From: DRQF01 sp964559135
GTDB taxonomy: Bacteria; Planctomycetota; GCA-002687715; DRQF01
Reading direction: 5' to 3'
Assembly: GCA_964559135.1 (NCBI GenBank)
Contig: CAZLGG010000079.1
Span: forward strand, 1-18,114
Length of the DNA: 18,114 nucleotides
The notes beneath the pieces are model-generated. The model searched no databases, had not been told where the DNA came from, and worked only from the letters and a program-made list of their open reading frames with translations. Within the stretch, counting starts at the first letter, position 1, and every line of letters starts with the position of its first letter. Positions 1-7,557 of the stretch are shown piece after piece. A program made the translations under genes and the position numbers.

Positions 1-2
1 TG

Positions 3-365
3 TCACGCCCACAACAAGTCACGTTGGCCGTCTCGGTCACGCCCCACGCGGATCGGGAGCTCCAGCAAATCTTCGCCGAATTGGACCGCACGTATCAGGA
101 GGGGGGCGTCCAAGCGATCGGGAAGATCTTCTCTCGAGGACAGGAGCAGGACATTGTTTTCGCGGAGCACTGGTCGGCTCGTCGTCGGCACGGGAACCTG
201 ATCGGTGTTCTTGTGGGCGCGCTCACCGATCCGCGCATCAAGGTGCGCACGGGAGCGCTCGCGGCGCTGAGGCGTATGTCGCCCCTTGGGGTCAATCCGT
301 ATCAAAACGGGTTGAATCTTGCCGCCACCTCGGAACCGGACCCGCAGTTGGCTGGGGCGATTTAG
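3..365 (+). CDS. HEAT-repeat-like protein, C-terminal fragment (5' end outside window)
   Basis: The frame is open from the first complete codon of the window to a TAG at 363-365, so this is most likely the 3' end of a longer gene. A TTG at 24 could serve as a start, but no ribosome binding site is visible in the few bases before it. The visible 121 residues are helical. A segment around 'LIGVLVGALTDPRIKVRTGA' has the paired-helix, D-x-R/K-V-R-x-x-A pattern of a HEAT/Armadillo-type repeat, a scaffold usually used for protein binding. No catalytic motif is visible. The gene converges on the leftward metallolyase gene that ends at 435. The HEAT assignment rests on one repeat-like segment and is tentative. 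Confidence 0.55.
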   Translation, partial: SRPQQVTLAVSVTPHADRELQQIFAELDRTYQEGGVQAIGKIFSRGQEQDIVFAEHWSARRRHGNLIGVLVGALTDPRIKVRTGALAALRRMSPLGVNPYQNGLNLAATSEPDPQLAGAI

Positions 366-399
366 GGATTCGCGCTCGAGGTTTCCCAGGCGCGTTGAA

Positions 400-423
400 C
401 TTCTTCTCGCTTCGGGGAAGAAG
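400..423. terminator. hairpin between convergent genes, possible bidirectional terminator
   Basis: CTTCTTC at 400-406 pairs with GAAGAAG at 417-423. One G-T and one C-G pair can extend the stem around a six-base GCTTCG loop. It sits in the 69-bp gap between two convergent genes, where a shared terminator is expected. There is no U-tract on either side, so it is not a canonical intrinsic terminator. Confidence 0.4.
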
Positions 424-434
424 GCCCGTCGGGG

Positions 435-1667
435 TCAGGGCCGCGCGAGGGCGCGGAGGTCGGCGTCGTCGAGGAGGCGGGGGGAGGCCTTGGCGTGCTC
501 GAGGATCCTCTCCACGAGGTCGGCGTCGTCGGTGGGGAGCCCCAAGCGTTCCAGGCAAAACAGGACGTTGGAACGGCCCGACATGGGCCCGACGCCGATC
601 CTCTGCTCGAGACCGAAGTCGCCCGCGGGAACTCCCGAATAGACCCGGTCCGCCAACCAGGCGTCGCCCTTCTTCAGCGCCTTGATGACGGCCGCCGCGT
701 GGACGCCCGTGCCGGTGAGGAAAGCGTCGTGGCCGAACACGGGATAGTTGGGTGGGATCGCGACGCCGAGGATCTCGGCCGCGGTGTTGCAGTATTCCCC
801 CAGCCGCCTCAGGTCCTGGGAGATCCATCCCAAGAGCTTCAGGTTGACGAGGACGAGATCCATGGCCGCATTGCCGGCGCGCTCACCGATGCCAAGAGCT
901 GCGCCGTGAACTTGCTCCGCTCCGGCCTCGATGGCGGCCAGGCAGTTGGCGACACCCAGCCCGCGATCCCGGTGCCCGTGCCAGTCGACACCCACCTCGC
1001 GGCCGGATTCCTTCACCACGTTCATGACGAACGCGATGAGCCGACGCGTTCCTTCCGGCGTGGCGTGACCGCAGGTGTCGCAGACGACGATGCGCTCCGC
1101 GCCGAGATCGATGGCGAGGCGATAGAGGCGCGCGATGTCCTCGGGTTTGGAGCGGGTCGTGTCCTCGGTGACGAGAGCGAACGGGACCTCGTGATCGCGA
1201 GCCCAGGTAAGAGATTTTTCGACGTGTCCGAGGATGACATCCAGCGTCCATCCTTCCGTGTACTGACGGATGGGGGAGGAACCGATGAAACAGTTGGCGA
1301 GGACGGGGACCTCGGCTTCGTCCATGATGCGGCGAACGGGTTCGACATCCGATACGAGCGTGCGGCACGCGACGTTCGGTCGGATCGCCAAGCCCTCATC
1401 CCGCATCATCCGACTGAGTTCCAGGCAGTCCCGGTAGTGGATGTCTCCAGCGCCCGGCAGACCCACGTTGACGGTGTGAATCCCCAAACCATCCATCATG
1501 CGGACGAGTTTCTTCTTCTCGTCGAGGGACGGCGTCCGCACGGACGGGTTTTGCAGGCCGTCGCGCAGCGTTTCGTCGTCCAGGAGGATGGGGCGTGTCG
1601 GCCGGAACTCCTCCGGACCGCGATTCCAGTCGTGAATGAGGTCGGCGTCGCCTTGAGGGTCGGTCAT
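435..1667 (-). CDS. DRE-TIM metallolyase, isopropylmalate/homocitrate synthase-like, without regulatory domain
   Basis: This 410-residue protein belongs to the HMGL-like/DRE-TIM family, which condenses or cleaves 2-oxo acids and acyl-CoA on a TIM barrel with a divalent metal. The sequence shows the N-terminal D31-E-T-L-R-D-G37 motif (catalytic Arg35, metal-binding Asp36), the H230-G-H232 metal pair and the G-I-G-E-R-A-G-N loop at 259-266 with the fourth metal ligand, Asn266. The C-terminal part at about 316-370 resembles the lid subdomain of isopropylmalate and homocitrate synthases, but reads GPMSGRSN where LeuA-type enzymes usually read LGKHSGR. At 410 residues it is too short to carry the leucine-sensing LeuA domain, and it matches homocitrate or Re-citrate synthase size better. 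It starts 23 bp after the TPR gene stop, with no clear Shine-Dalgarno, so coupling to that gene is likely. Family is certain; substrate is not. Confidence 0.88.
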   Translation of the reverse strand: MTDPQGDADLIHDWNRGPEEFRPTRPILLDDETLRDGLQNPSVRTPSLDEKKKLVRMMDGLGIHTVNVGLPGAGDIHYRDCLELSRMMRDEGLAIRPNVACRTLVSDVEPVRRIMDEAEVPVLANCFIGSSPIRQYTEGWTLDVILGHVEKSLTWARDHEVPFALVTEDTTRSKPEDIARLYRLAIDLGAERIVVCDTCGHATPEGTRRLIAFVMNVVKESGREVGVDWHGHRDRGLGVANCLAAIEAGAEQVHGAALGIGERAGNAAMDLVLVNLKLLGWISQDLRRLGEYCNTAAEILGVAIPPNYPVFGHDAFLTGTGVHAAAVIKALKKGDAWLADRVYSGVPAGDFGLEQRIGVGPMSGRSNVLFCLERLGLPTDDADLVERILEHAKASPRLLDDADLRALARP

Positions 1668-1690
1668 GCCGCTATCTTATGGAGCCCCGG

Positions 1691-2368
1691 TCACCCGGGG
1701 AAGGCCGGACGGGCCTCCAGGCCCTCCACCGAGAGGGGTTCGCCCTCCTGCGCCATGAGGAGGAAGGGCTCGATCTCCTCGTTCATGGCCTGAGCCGCTT
1801 CGACCTCGTCCGGGTCCATGACGTCTTCATCGCAGGAGTCGCCGGGACCCGGGGCCACGAGAGCCTTCAGGTAGCTCTGAGAGGCCTTGGCGAAGTTCTT
1901 CTCGGCGTGCCAGGCCCAGCCCGCATGGAGGTGGAGGTTCTTCAGAATGCGTGCGTCGCCCCAGATGTCGATGATTTCGAGCGCCGCCGCGAAGGCCTCG
2001 GCCGCCTCCTTGTACCGCCCCACGTTGAACAGAGCGTAGGCCAGGTAGTACATGTTGTTCACGGACCAGTGGCGGCCGGCGAGACTCAGCGCGTCGAGAT
2101 CGCTGCAGCGCTCCAGCATCTTGCCGCCTTCCTTCCACTTCTCCCGTTTGAGGAGGCTGCGCGCCAGCCGGAAGACGTGTTCGGCGTCGTTGGGAGCGAG
2201 CGCCACCGCCTGCTCCTGGCAGGCCATCACCCGGTCCATGTCGTCTTCCAGCTCGAAGAAATCCGCGACGGCCGCGTAGAGCCCGGCCTCGTTGTCGTTG
2301 GGGTAATCGTCCCGGAGTTCCGCCAGTTTCTCCTGGATGCCCGGGTCCCTTGTTGCCTCGATGTCCAT
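1691..2368 (-). CDS. TPR-like cytoplasmic protein
   Basis: A 225-residue soluble protein made of helical hairpins. Three tetratricopeptide-like units are visible, around 'EHVFRLARSLLKREKWKEGG', 'NNMYYLAYALFNVGRYKEAA' and 'KNLHLHAGWAWHAEKNFAKA', each with the small-residue/aromatic spacing of TPR helices. There is no signal peptide or membrane segment, and the C-terminus is acidic. The ATG at 2368 was chosen because the TPR-like similarity begins just after it. The open frame continues upstream to 2812 but there it is only antisense to mgtE. GGTGGGG lies directly before the ATG as a weak ribosome binding site. It is probably cotranscribed with the metallolyase downstream. TPR proteins are usually protein-protein adaptors, and the partner is unknown. 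Confidence 0.8.
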   Translation of the reverse strand: MDIEATRDPGIQEKLAELRDDYPNDNEAGLYAAVADFFELEDDMDRVMACQEQAVALAPNDAEHVFRLARSLLKREKWKEGGKMLERCSDLDALSLAGRHWSVNNMYYLAYALFNVGRYKEAAEAFAAALEIIDIWGDARILKNLHLHAGWAWHAEKNFAKASQSYLKALVAPGPGDSCDEDVMDPDEVEAAQAMNEEIEPFLLMAQEGEPLSVEGLEARPAFPG

Positions 2369-2501
2369 GGCCCCACCATAACCCCAACGTCGAAAGAATG
2401 CAGGCCGGGCCCTCGGGGCTTGCGATCGGTGGGCTTTCGTTGACCATGGGGCAAGGTTCAAAAGACGGGCGGGCGAGAAGACGGCCCTCGGAGGACGAGC
2501 C
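2369..2501. promoter_or_regulatory. divergent intergenic region between the TPR gene and mgtE
   Basis: A 133-bp gap separates the divergent starts, so promoters for both directions should lie here. A TTGACC at 2440-2445 could be a -35 box for mgtE, but no convincing -10 follows at the right distance. GGAGGA at 2490-2495, six bases before the mgtE ATG, is a good Shine-Dalgarno. The region is too short for an M-box magnesium riboswitch and none is seen. Confidence 0.4.
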
Positions 2502-3866
2502 ATGAGTGATCGCGCCAGATTGATCGAAGCCATCCGCTCCGAACTCGAGCGCGCCGTGGGTTCGGAGACGCTCGTCTTGGCCCGCCTTCCGGAGATCGTC
2601 GGAGACCGTGCCATCGAGTTGGCGGATGTCCTCGACGACTTCGACGACAAGGACATTCTGCGCATCTTCGACTCCCTGGCGGAGTCGCAGCAACTGACCG
2701 TTCTCGAGGAGGCCGGCGAACGGACCCAGGAACTCCTCGTCCGCCACCTCAAGACCGGCGGGCGCCTCCCCGAGTTCTTCCGCGAGATGGCCATCGACGA
2801 TGTGGTCGACATCGTGGACGAGCGGCCCGAGGCCGAACGCGAGGAGCTCCTCGAAGGTCTCGATTCTCATCGCGCGGAACAGATCCGCGAACTCTCTCAG
2901 TATTCTCCGGATACCGCCGGAGGACTGATGACGGCCGAGTTCCTGGCCGTCTCCAAATCCACCACCGTCGGCGAGGTCAAGGAACTCATCCGCGACCACG
3001 CGGACTTCGAGTCGATCAACAACATCTTCGTCACCGACGCGGGCAAGCTCATCGGCGTGTTCTCCGTCCGTCAGTTGCTGATCGCCGACAACAACGATCG
3101 TGTCGAGGATTTCATGACCACCGACGTCCTCACGGTGGACGTCGACGACGATCCGGAAGAGGTCTACCGCATCATGGAGACCTACCACCTCACCTCCATG
3201 CCGGTGGTGGACGAGTTCCACAACCTGGTGGGCATCATCACGGTGGACGACGTCCTGACGGTGGGTGAGCGGGAGGCGAGCGAGGACGTCTTCCGGATCG
3301 CCGGTTCGGTCGATGTCCGGCCCACGAAGGACACGATCATGGGGCGCGTCAAAAAACGCCTCCCCTTCCTCATGCTCTCTCTGCTGGGGGGATTCGGCAC
3401 CGCGAACGTGTTGAAGCTCTTCGGCGCGGGTCCGGAAGCCATCATCACCAAGGCGTCCTACTTCACGCCCCTCATCGTGTCCCTTTGCGGCAACATCGCC
3501 ACCCAGTCGTCCGCCACGATGGTGCGCGGATTCGCCACGGGGGAGATCGACGGCAGCCGACTGTTTCGCGTCATTCTCGACGAGATCGGCGTCGGCTTCA
3601 TCGTGGGAAGTGTCTGCGCTGTGATCTCCGCCAGTCTGGCGTGGATCCTCCGTGATGACGACCCCATCCGTATGGCGGCCGTCGTGTTTTCCTCTGTCGT
3701 TTGCCTGTCCTTCGTGGCGTCGACCCTCGGGGCGGGTGTCCCGACTTTGTTCCACAGGTTGCAGATCGACCCGGCGATCGCCGCGGGTCCTCTCATCACC
3801 GTGCTCGTGGACATGACGGGGTCGCTCATCTATCTTTCGTTCGTTGTGTGGTATCACGCAGGATGA
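2502..3866 (+). CDS. mgtE: MgtE-type magnesium channel/transporter
   Basis: This is an inner-membrane Mg2+ channel gated by cytoplasmic Mg2+. The 454 residues show the full MgtE order. An acidic helical MgtE_N domain occupies about 1-130. The A-G-G-L-M-T junction leads into two CBS domains (about 143-198 and 205-258). The pore domain with several hydrophobic helices runs from about 285 to the end. Family signatures in the pore are G330-N-I-A-T-Q-S-S followed by V-R-G-F-A-T-G-E-I, and D424-P-A-I-A-A-G-P leading to L-V-D437-M-T-G. Asp437 matches the pore Asp that binds Mg2+ in characterised MgtE. Length is typical. The start is fixed by GGAGGA six bases upstream of the ATG. The stop overlaps the next start as ATGA at 3863-3866, implying translational coupling to the amidohydrolase. 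Confidence 0.95.
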   Translation: MSDRARLIEAIRSELERAVGSETLVLARLPEIVGDRAIELADVLDDFDDKDILRIFDSLAESQQLTVLEEAGERTQELLVRHLKTGGRLPEFFREMAIDDVVDIVDERPEAEREELLEGLDSHRAEQIRELSQYSPDTAGGLMTAEFLAVSKSTTVGEVKELIRDHADFESINNIFVTDAGKLIGVFSVRQLLIADNNDRVEDFMTTDVLTVDVDDDPEEVYRIMETYHLTSMPVVDEFHNLVGIITVDDVLTVGEREASEDVFRIAGSVDVRPTKDTIMGRVKKRLPFLMLSLLGGFGTANVLKLFGAGPEAIITKASYFTPLIVSLCGNIATQSSATMVRGFATGEIDGSRLFRVILDEIGVGFIVGSVCAVISASLAWILRDDDPIRMAAVVFSSVVCLSFVASTLGAGVPTLFHRLQIDPAIAAGPLITVLVDMTGSLIYLSFVVWYHAG

Positions 3867-5158
3867 ACCGTCCCGACGCTCACGTTTTGGTCGCGGAAGC
3901 CGTGCTTCCCGTGGAGACGCCTGCTCTCGCTCCGGGCTGGGTTGCAGTTGCGGACGGACGGATAGCGGATCTGGGCTCCGGCGCGCCCCCGCGGGATCGC
4001 GGCCCCGTCGTGGAGCTTTCGGGGCAGGCTCTCATTCCGGCGTTCGTGAACGCTCACGTCCATCTGGGGGCGTCCTTTCTCGAGGGCGTGAGCCCCGACC
4101 TCGAATTCTGGCGGTGGCTGGAGGGTGCAGTGCAGCCCCGTGTCGCCACGTGGTCGCGAGGAGAAGGCCGCGACGAGGCGGCGGCGGACGCGGCGCGCGC
4201 CGCGGCCGCTCTGCTCGAGGGCGGAGTCGGATTCGCCGCCGAGAGTTTCCTGGACCTCATGGGGCGTGACGCCATGGTCCAGGCGGGCCTCCCCGGGATC
4301 TTCTTTCGGGAATTCTTCGGGGTCTCCGCGGAGGACCTGACGGAGGAAGCGGAGCGCGTGGTCCGTCGGGTGGACGCGGATCTCGCGACCCTCGCGGGGA
4401 CCGACGGGATCGATTACGGGCTGGCGCCTCACGCCCTCTACACCTGTCCGCCGGCGATCCTCGAGGTGCTGCACGGTCTCGCCAAGAGGAACGACCTCCT
4501 CCTGACCATGCATCTCGAGGAAAGCCCCGAGGAGCACGAGGCGTTCGGGCCCCGGCGCGGGCCCCTCCACGCCTGGCTCGTGGAAAAAGGAGCGGATCGG
4601 TTCCTCCTCGATCGTCGGCCGGTCCAGGTGCTGGAGAGCCTGGGTCTCCTCGACATCCCGTGGGTGTTCGTTCACGGTGTCCAGTTGGAGGCGACCGATC
4701 TGGAGCTCCTGGGGCGCGCTGGCGCTTCGCTCGTGCATTGCCCCAGTTCGAACCTGCGTCTCGCCACGGGGGTGGCCCCCATCGAAGCGGCCCTCGAGGC
4801 GGGTCTCGTCGTGGGGCTGGGCACCGACAGCCTGGGGAGCACGGGCCGGCTCGATCTCTTCCAGGAGATGCGGCTTTTGCTCTGGAACCAGCGCGCCCAG
4901 GCGCACCGCGTCGGTCCGTGGACCGCCGAGAGGGCCCTTGCGATGGCGACCCTGGGATCGGCGCGGTGCCTGAAAGAGGAGGGATCTCGCGGCTCTCTCG
5001 CCGTGGGCAAGTGGGCCGACCTGACGTCGGTGGCTCTCGAACTTCCCCTCGAGCGCGCCGCGGCCGTCGACCAGGTGGTATGGAAGGGCTCTCCTTCCGC
5101 CGTGCGCGGCGTCTGGTTGCGGGGGCGTCGTGTGCGACCCCAAGAGTCCGCCTCGTGA
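3863..5158 (+). CDS. metal-dependent amidohydrolase, aminodeoxyfutalosine deaminase-like
   Basis: A 431-residue amidohydrolase-superfamily enzyme. It has the small N-terminal beta-sandwich segment, then H65-V-H67 (the metal HxH after 'LIPAFVNA'), A-P-H190-A-L-Y-T-C, M-H217-L-E-E-S, an H-G-V-Q-L motif, V-H-C-P-S-S-N and G-T-D-S-L-G-S with the late metal-binding Asp. This set is typical of nucleoside/aminohydrolase members such as MtaD, SAH deaminase and the aminodeoxyfutalosine deaminases of the futalosine menaquinone route. The F-W-R-W-L stretch soon after HxH and the 'GPLHAWL' segment after the E-E-S motif resemble the futalosine-pathway deaminases best. That is a judgement from memory, and MtaD-like 5'-deoxyadenosine or SAH deamination remains possible. 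The ATG at 3863 overlaps the mgtE stop and the TGA overlaps the next GTG, so it is the middle gene of a coupled trio. Confidence 0.85.
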   Translation: MNRPDAHVLVAEAVLPVETPALAPGWVAVADGRIADLGSGAPPRDRGPVVELSGQALIPAFVNAHVHLGASFLEGVSPDLEFWRWLEGAVQPRVATWSRGEGRDEAAADAARAAAALLEGGVGFAAESFLDLMGRDAMVQAGLPGIFFREFFGVSAEDLTEEAERVVRRVDADLATLAGTDGIDYGLAPHALYTCPPAILEVLHGLAKRNDLLLTMHLEESPEEHEAFGPRRGPLHAWLVEKGADRFLLDRRPVQVLESLGLLDIPWVFVHGVQLEATDLELLGRAGASLVHCPSSNLRLATGVAPIEAALEAGLVVGLGTDSLGSTGRLDLFQEMRLLLWNQRAQAHRVGPWTAERALAMATLGSARCLKEEGSRGSLAVGKWADLTSVALELPLERAAAVDQVVWKGSPSAVRGVWLRGRRVRPQESAS

Positions 5159-6309
5159 AGCGGAGGAAACGATATTGGATTCTGGGCGCGCTCGTGACGG
5201 GGCTTCTCGTGCTCCGGCTGTTCTTCTTCGAGCTGCACGAGATCCGCGGCGTGAGCATGTGGCCCGGCGTCAACCCGACAGGAGGGTCCGAGTGGGTCCT
5301 CGTGGGGAAGTGGGGCGAGCCCGATGTCGGCGAACTCGGCATCTTTCGGGCCCCCGACGGTGAGACGGTCTTGAAGCGGGTGGTTGCGAAGGCGGGGCAG
5401 ACCGTCCTCATTCGCGGCGGCGACCTTTTGGTCGACTCCCGGATTCCGCCCCGGACGCCGCAGCAAATCCTCGACACCGCGTGCCCCCTTTGGAACCTCG
5501 GCGACCTCCAATTCGCAAGAATCCGGAATCGCGAAGGGTGGTACGACCCCTTGGGGCGACTCGCCCTGAAACCCGTCCACGGACGATTGGGGATCTCCGA
5601 CGACGGGAAGTTCTTGGGCGTCGAGCCCGAGGACGGGCGCGCCGAGCTGAGGATTCCGGCGAAGAGCTTCCGCGACGACCATTTGGCGTCGTCCGGAAGA
5701 TGGGTGCGGGGACAGCACGTCGTGCGGGATCTGATCCTGACCTTCTCTTTGGCCAAGGCGCCCCCGGGGACGTCGATCCGGTGGACTCAAGCGATGCGCA
5801 CCGTGAGTTCCGTGCAGCAGGTTCTGGTCCTCCGGGTGGATGCGACCGGTGTGGACATCAGGCAGGAACCGGGCTTTGCGGGGCGCTACGACGGCGATCT
5901 TGCGGACGTCCGCTTTCGGTGGATACTCGTCGACGATCGTTCGCGGCTTCAGATCTTGGATCGGCACGAAGAACGACTGATTCAGACTTTGCCAAACACA
6001 GAAAATGGCGCAGCGCGCCAACGGCTGACCGACCCGGTGGAATGCTATCTAACCTGCTTGACTGAAGGAGCTTCGGTCATTCTTGGAGCGCTTGACATCC
6101 AACGGGACATCCACTACACTCCTCAGCCGGCCGACGGCCCTGGTCTGAAAGAGCCCCTCCCGCTCGGGCCCGGTCAATTCTACGTACTCGGGGACAACAG
6201 CCCGGAAAGCCGAGACAGTCGGTTTTGGGGTCCCCTCGATCGCTCGAGTTACGTCGGTCGCCCGCAGATCTTGGTCTGGCCCTGGCGTCGTGCCTTCGAG
6301 AGTCCCTGA
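5155..6309 (+). CDS. lepB: signal peptidase I (S26 family) with a large central insert
   Basis: This membrane-anchored Ser/Lys protease removes signal peptides at the periplasmic face. The 384 residues begin with a basic stretch and a single membrane segment (about 8-25). Next come G-V-S34-M-W-P with the nucleophile Ser34, and V-L-K74-R-V-V with the general-base Lys74. Near the C-terminus is G346-D-N-S-P-E-S-R-D-S-R-F-W-G, the conserved box E. Between Lys74 and box E lie about 270 residues, far more than in compact SipS-type enzymes. The insert is rich in predicted beta strands ('FRWILVDDRSRLQILDRHEE', 'LDIQRDIHYT') and may be a LamG-like sandwich. The GTG start at 5155 overlaps the upstream TGA as GTGA. 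The open frame runs back to 4660, but that part is only another frame of the amidohydrolase gene. Confidence 0.9.
   Translation: MKRRKRYWILGALVTGLLVLRLFFFELHEIRGVSMWPGVNPTGGSEWVLVGKWGEPDVGELGIFRAPDGETVLKRVVAKAGQTVLIRGGDLLVDSRIPPRTPQQILDTACPLWNLGDLQFARIRNREGWYDPLGRLALKPVHGRLGISDDGKFLGVEPEDGRAELRIPAKSFRDDHLASSGRWVRGQHVVRDLILTFSLAKAPPGTSIRWTQAMRTVSSVQQVLVLRVDATGVDIRQEPGFAGRYDGDLADVRFRWILVDDRSRLQILDRHEERLIQTLPNTENGAARQRLTDPVECYLTCLTEGASVILGALDIQRDIHYTPQPADGPGLKEPLPLGPGQFYVLGDNSPESRDSRFWGPLDRSSYVGRPQILVWPWRRAFESP
6092..6120 (+). promoter_or_regulatory. sigma-70-like promoter inside the signal peptidase gene
   Basis: TTGACA (6092-6097) and TACACT (6115-6120) are separated by exactly 17 bp, in a locally less GC-rich part of the gene. 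It points toward the toroid-like gene starting at 6338 and could give that gene its own transcript. A chance match inside coding sequence cannot be excluded. Confidence 0.35.
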
Positions 6310-6337
6310 TCTTTGTTCAGGCGAGGAAGGTGACGCG

Positions 6338-7477
6338 ATGGGACGATGGCTGGAGCGTTTGAAGAGCGACCCGACTCCTTGGTTGCAGGAGAAGGCGTGT
6401 CCTTCCATCCGCTATCGGACCCTCACCGAGATCCACGGCCGCCCCGAAGACGATCCGGATGTGGTGGCTGTCCGACAGGAGGTCTACAAGTACAAGCCGC
6501 CTCACACCATCTCGACCGGCCAGAACGACGACGGAACCTGGCATCGCTCTCTCGACGGCTTCGAGGCCGTCAACAACATCAAGGGCAAAGGACCTGGGAC
6601 GACCGTCCAATTCCACGCACTCCTGGAATACGGTTGGGATCGGGACCATCCGATCATGTGGCGGACGATCCAGCTCTTGCAGGCGATGTTGTTCGAGGAT
6701 CCGAGCATCGACCTGATGGAGTTGAAGGGCTACTGCGGCGGGGACGCCTCCGTGGAGCAATGGCTTCGCAAGCGGCTCTCGTCCAAGGCGCTGGCCCTCC
6801 TGTGCCGCTGCGGTCTGTCCGACGACCCCGGCGTTCGTCACCTCACGGGACCGTTTCTCGCCCGGGTCGAAGCCTTTTACGCCGGTGATCCGGCCGGGGC
6901 CATGTACTGCGGCGAGTACGAGCGCGAGATCGAGACGCCCGACGGTCCTGACGTGGAGGTGTTTCAAAAGATCTCTCCGGATGCCGTCTATCCGGATCGC
7001 TGCCTCATGATGGTCTTCGCCCATCACCAGGGGCTGAAGAACGACCCCCGCGCCCGCGCCGTCCTCGAAAACGTCGTGTCGTACATGTTCGAGCACCCCA
7101 ACCCGGAGAAGGAGGGGGTCTTCGTCGGCGGCAAGTTCTTCGAGCGGGATCAGGACTTCGGGATTCGCCGCCTGGAACGCAAGGACTACGAGGAGCGCAA
7201 GCTTTTGGGGCAGCTCCTTCAGGATCTCGAACTCCTCGCTCGCTGCGGCGTTCTCGAATCCGTCCCCCGCGCCGTGGAACTTTTGGAGTGGGTGATTTCC
7301 CTGCAGGACGACGAGGGCGTCGTTCAGGGGGACGCCTTCATCGAAAAAACCTTCAACCGGGTGGACTACCCCTACTTTCCGCTCGAGGACAACTGGCGGG
7401 GCAAGCATAAGAAGTTTACGGACATCACCTTCCGTTTGTTCCTCATCCTCTCCATCCTGGACAGCGACACCCCTTGA
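6338..7477 (+). CDS. alpha/alpha-toroid (squalene-cyclase/prenyltransferase-like) protein of unknown function
   Basis: A 379-residue soluble protein. Its first part, W-L-Q-E-K-A-C-P-S-I-R-Y-R-T-L followed by R-P-E-D-D-P-D-V and later T-G-Q-N-D-D-G-T-W, matches the opening of a widespread uncharacterised family. Members of that family are often called terpene-cyclase-like or mislabelled 'NifH' in databases. The family is thought to fold as an alpha/alpha barrel. Cys-rich segments around residues 145-170 and several Trp/aromatic helices fit a toroid. No signal peptide or transmembrane helix is seen, and no cyclase D-x-D-D acid motif was found. The start is ATG 6338 with AGGAAGG (6324-6330) seven bases upstream; the in-frame ATG at 6290 overlaps lepB and is unlikely. 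It lies 28 bp after lepB and may be part of that operon. Confidence 0.72.
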   Translation: MGRWLERLKSDPTPWLQEKACPSIRYRTLTEIHGRPEDDPDVVAVRQEVYKYKPPHTISTGQNDDGTWHRSLDGFEAVNNIKGKGPGTTVQFHALLEYGWDRDHPIMWRTIQLLQAMLFEDPSIDLMELKGYCGGDASVEQWLRKRLSSKALALLCRCGLSDDPGVRHLTGPFLARVEAFYAGDPAGAMYCGEYEREIETPDGPDVEVFQKISPDAVYPDRCLMMVFAHHQGLKNDPRARAVLENVVSYMFEHPNPEKEGVFVGGKFFERDQDFGIRRLERKDYEERKLLGQLLQDLELLARCGVLESVPRAVELLEWVISLQDDEGVVQGDAFIEKTFNRVDYPYFPLEDNWRGKHKKFTDITFRLFLILSILDSDTP

Positions 7478-7496
7478 GCGCGTCGGAGAGCGGCGA

Positions 7497-7538
7497 CGGG
7501 TCCCATTTTTCGAAAAGACCGGCTCCTTTTCGGACCCG
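7497..7538 (+). terminator. inverted repeat in the 80-bp gap before the sigma factor gene
   Basis: CGGGTCC at 7497-7503 pairs with GGACCCG at 7532-7538 around a 28-base loop. The loop itself holds a shorter alternative stem, AAAAG (7513-7517) with CTTTT (7526-7530). It could end the mgtE-lepB-toroid transcript or act in the leader of the sigma operon. No U-tract follows the outer stem. Confidence 0.3.
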
Positions 7539-7557
7539 CGGGGTTCAATAGGGGGTC

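Noticed and set aside
495..1793. 432-codon plus-strand frame opposite the metallolyase gene
   Set aside because: The metallolyase on the other strand has all catalytic motifs; this translation has none and is a mirror-frame artefact.
2369..2501. magnesium riboswitch (M-box or mgtA-type) upstream of mgtE
   Set aside because: Only 133 bp are available, shared with a divergent gene, and none of the conserved long helices could be seen.
1827..3857. 676-codon open frame on the minus strand opposite mgtE
   Set aside because: It is antisense to a clear MgtE gene, with His/Asp/Gly/Val-rich low-complexity translation and no domain. It is a by-product of GC-biased third codon positions. The real TPR gene in this area uses a different frame.
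3701..3862. upstream extension of the amidohydrolase gene
   Set aside because: The region is the 3' end of mgtE in another frame; the ATG at 3863 overlapping the mgtE stop fits the family N-terminus.
4660..5154. 165-codon upstream extension of the signal peptidase gene
   Set aside because: It overlaps the amidohydrolase coding region and is Arg/Gly/Pro-rich nonsense; the GTG at 5155 sits directly before the membrane anchor.
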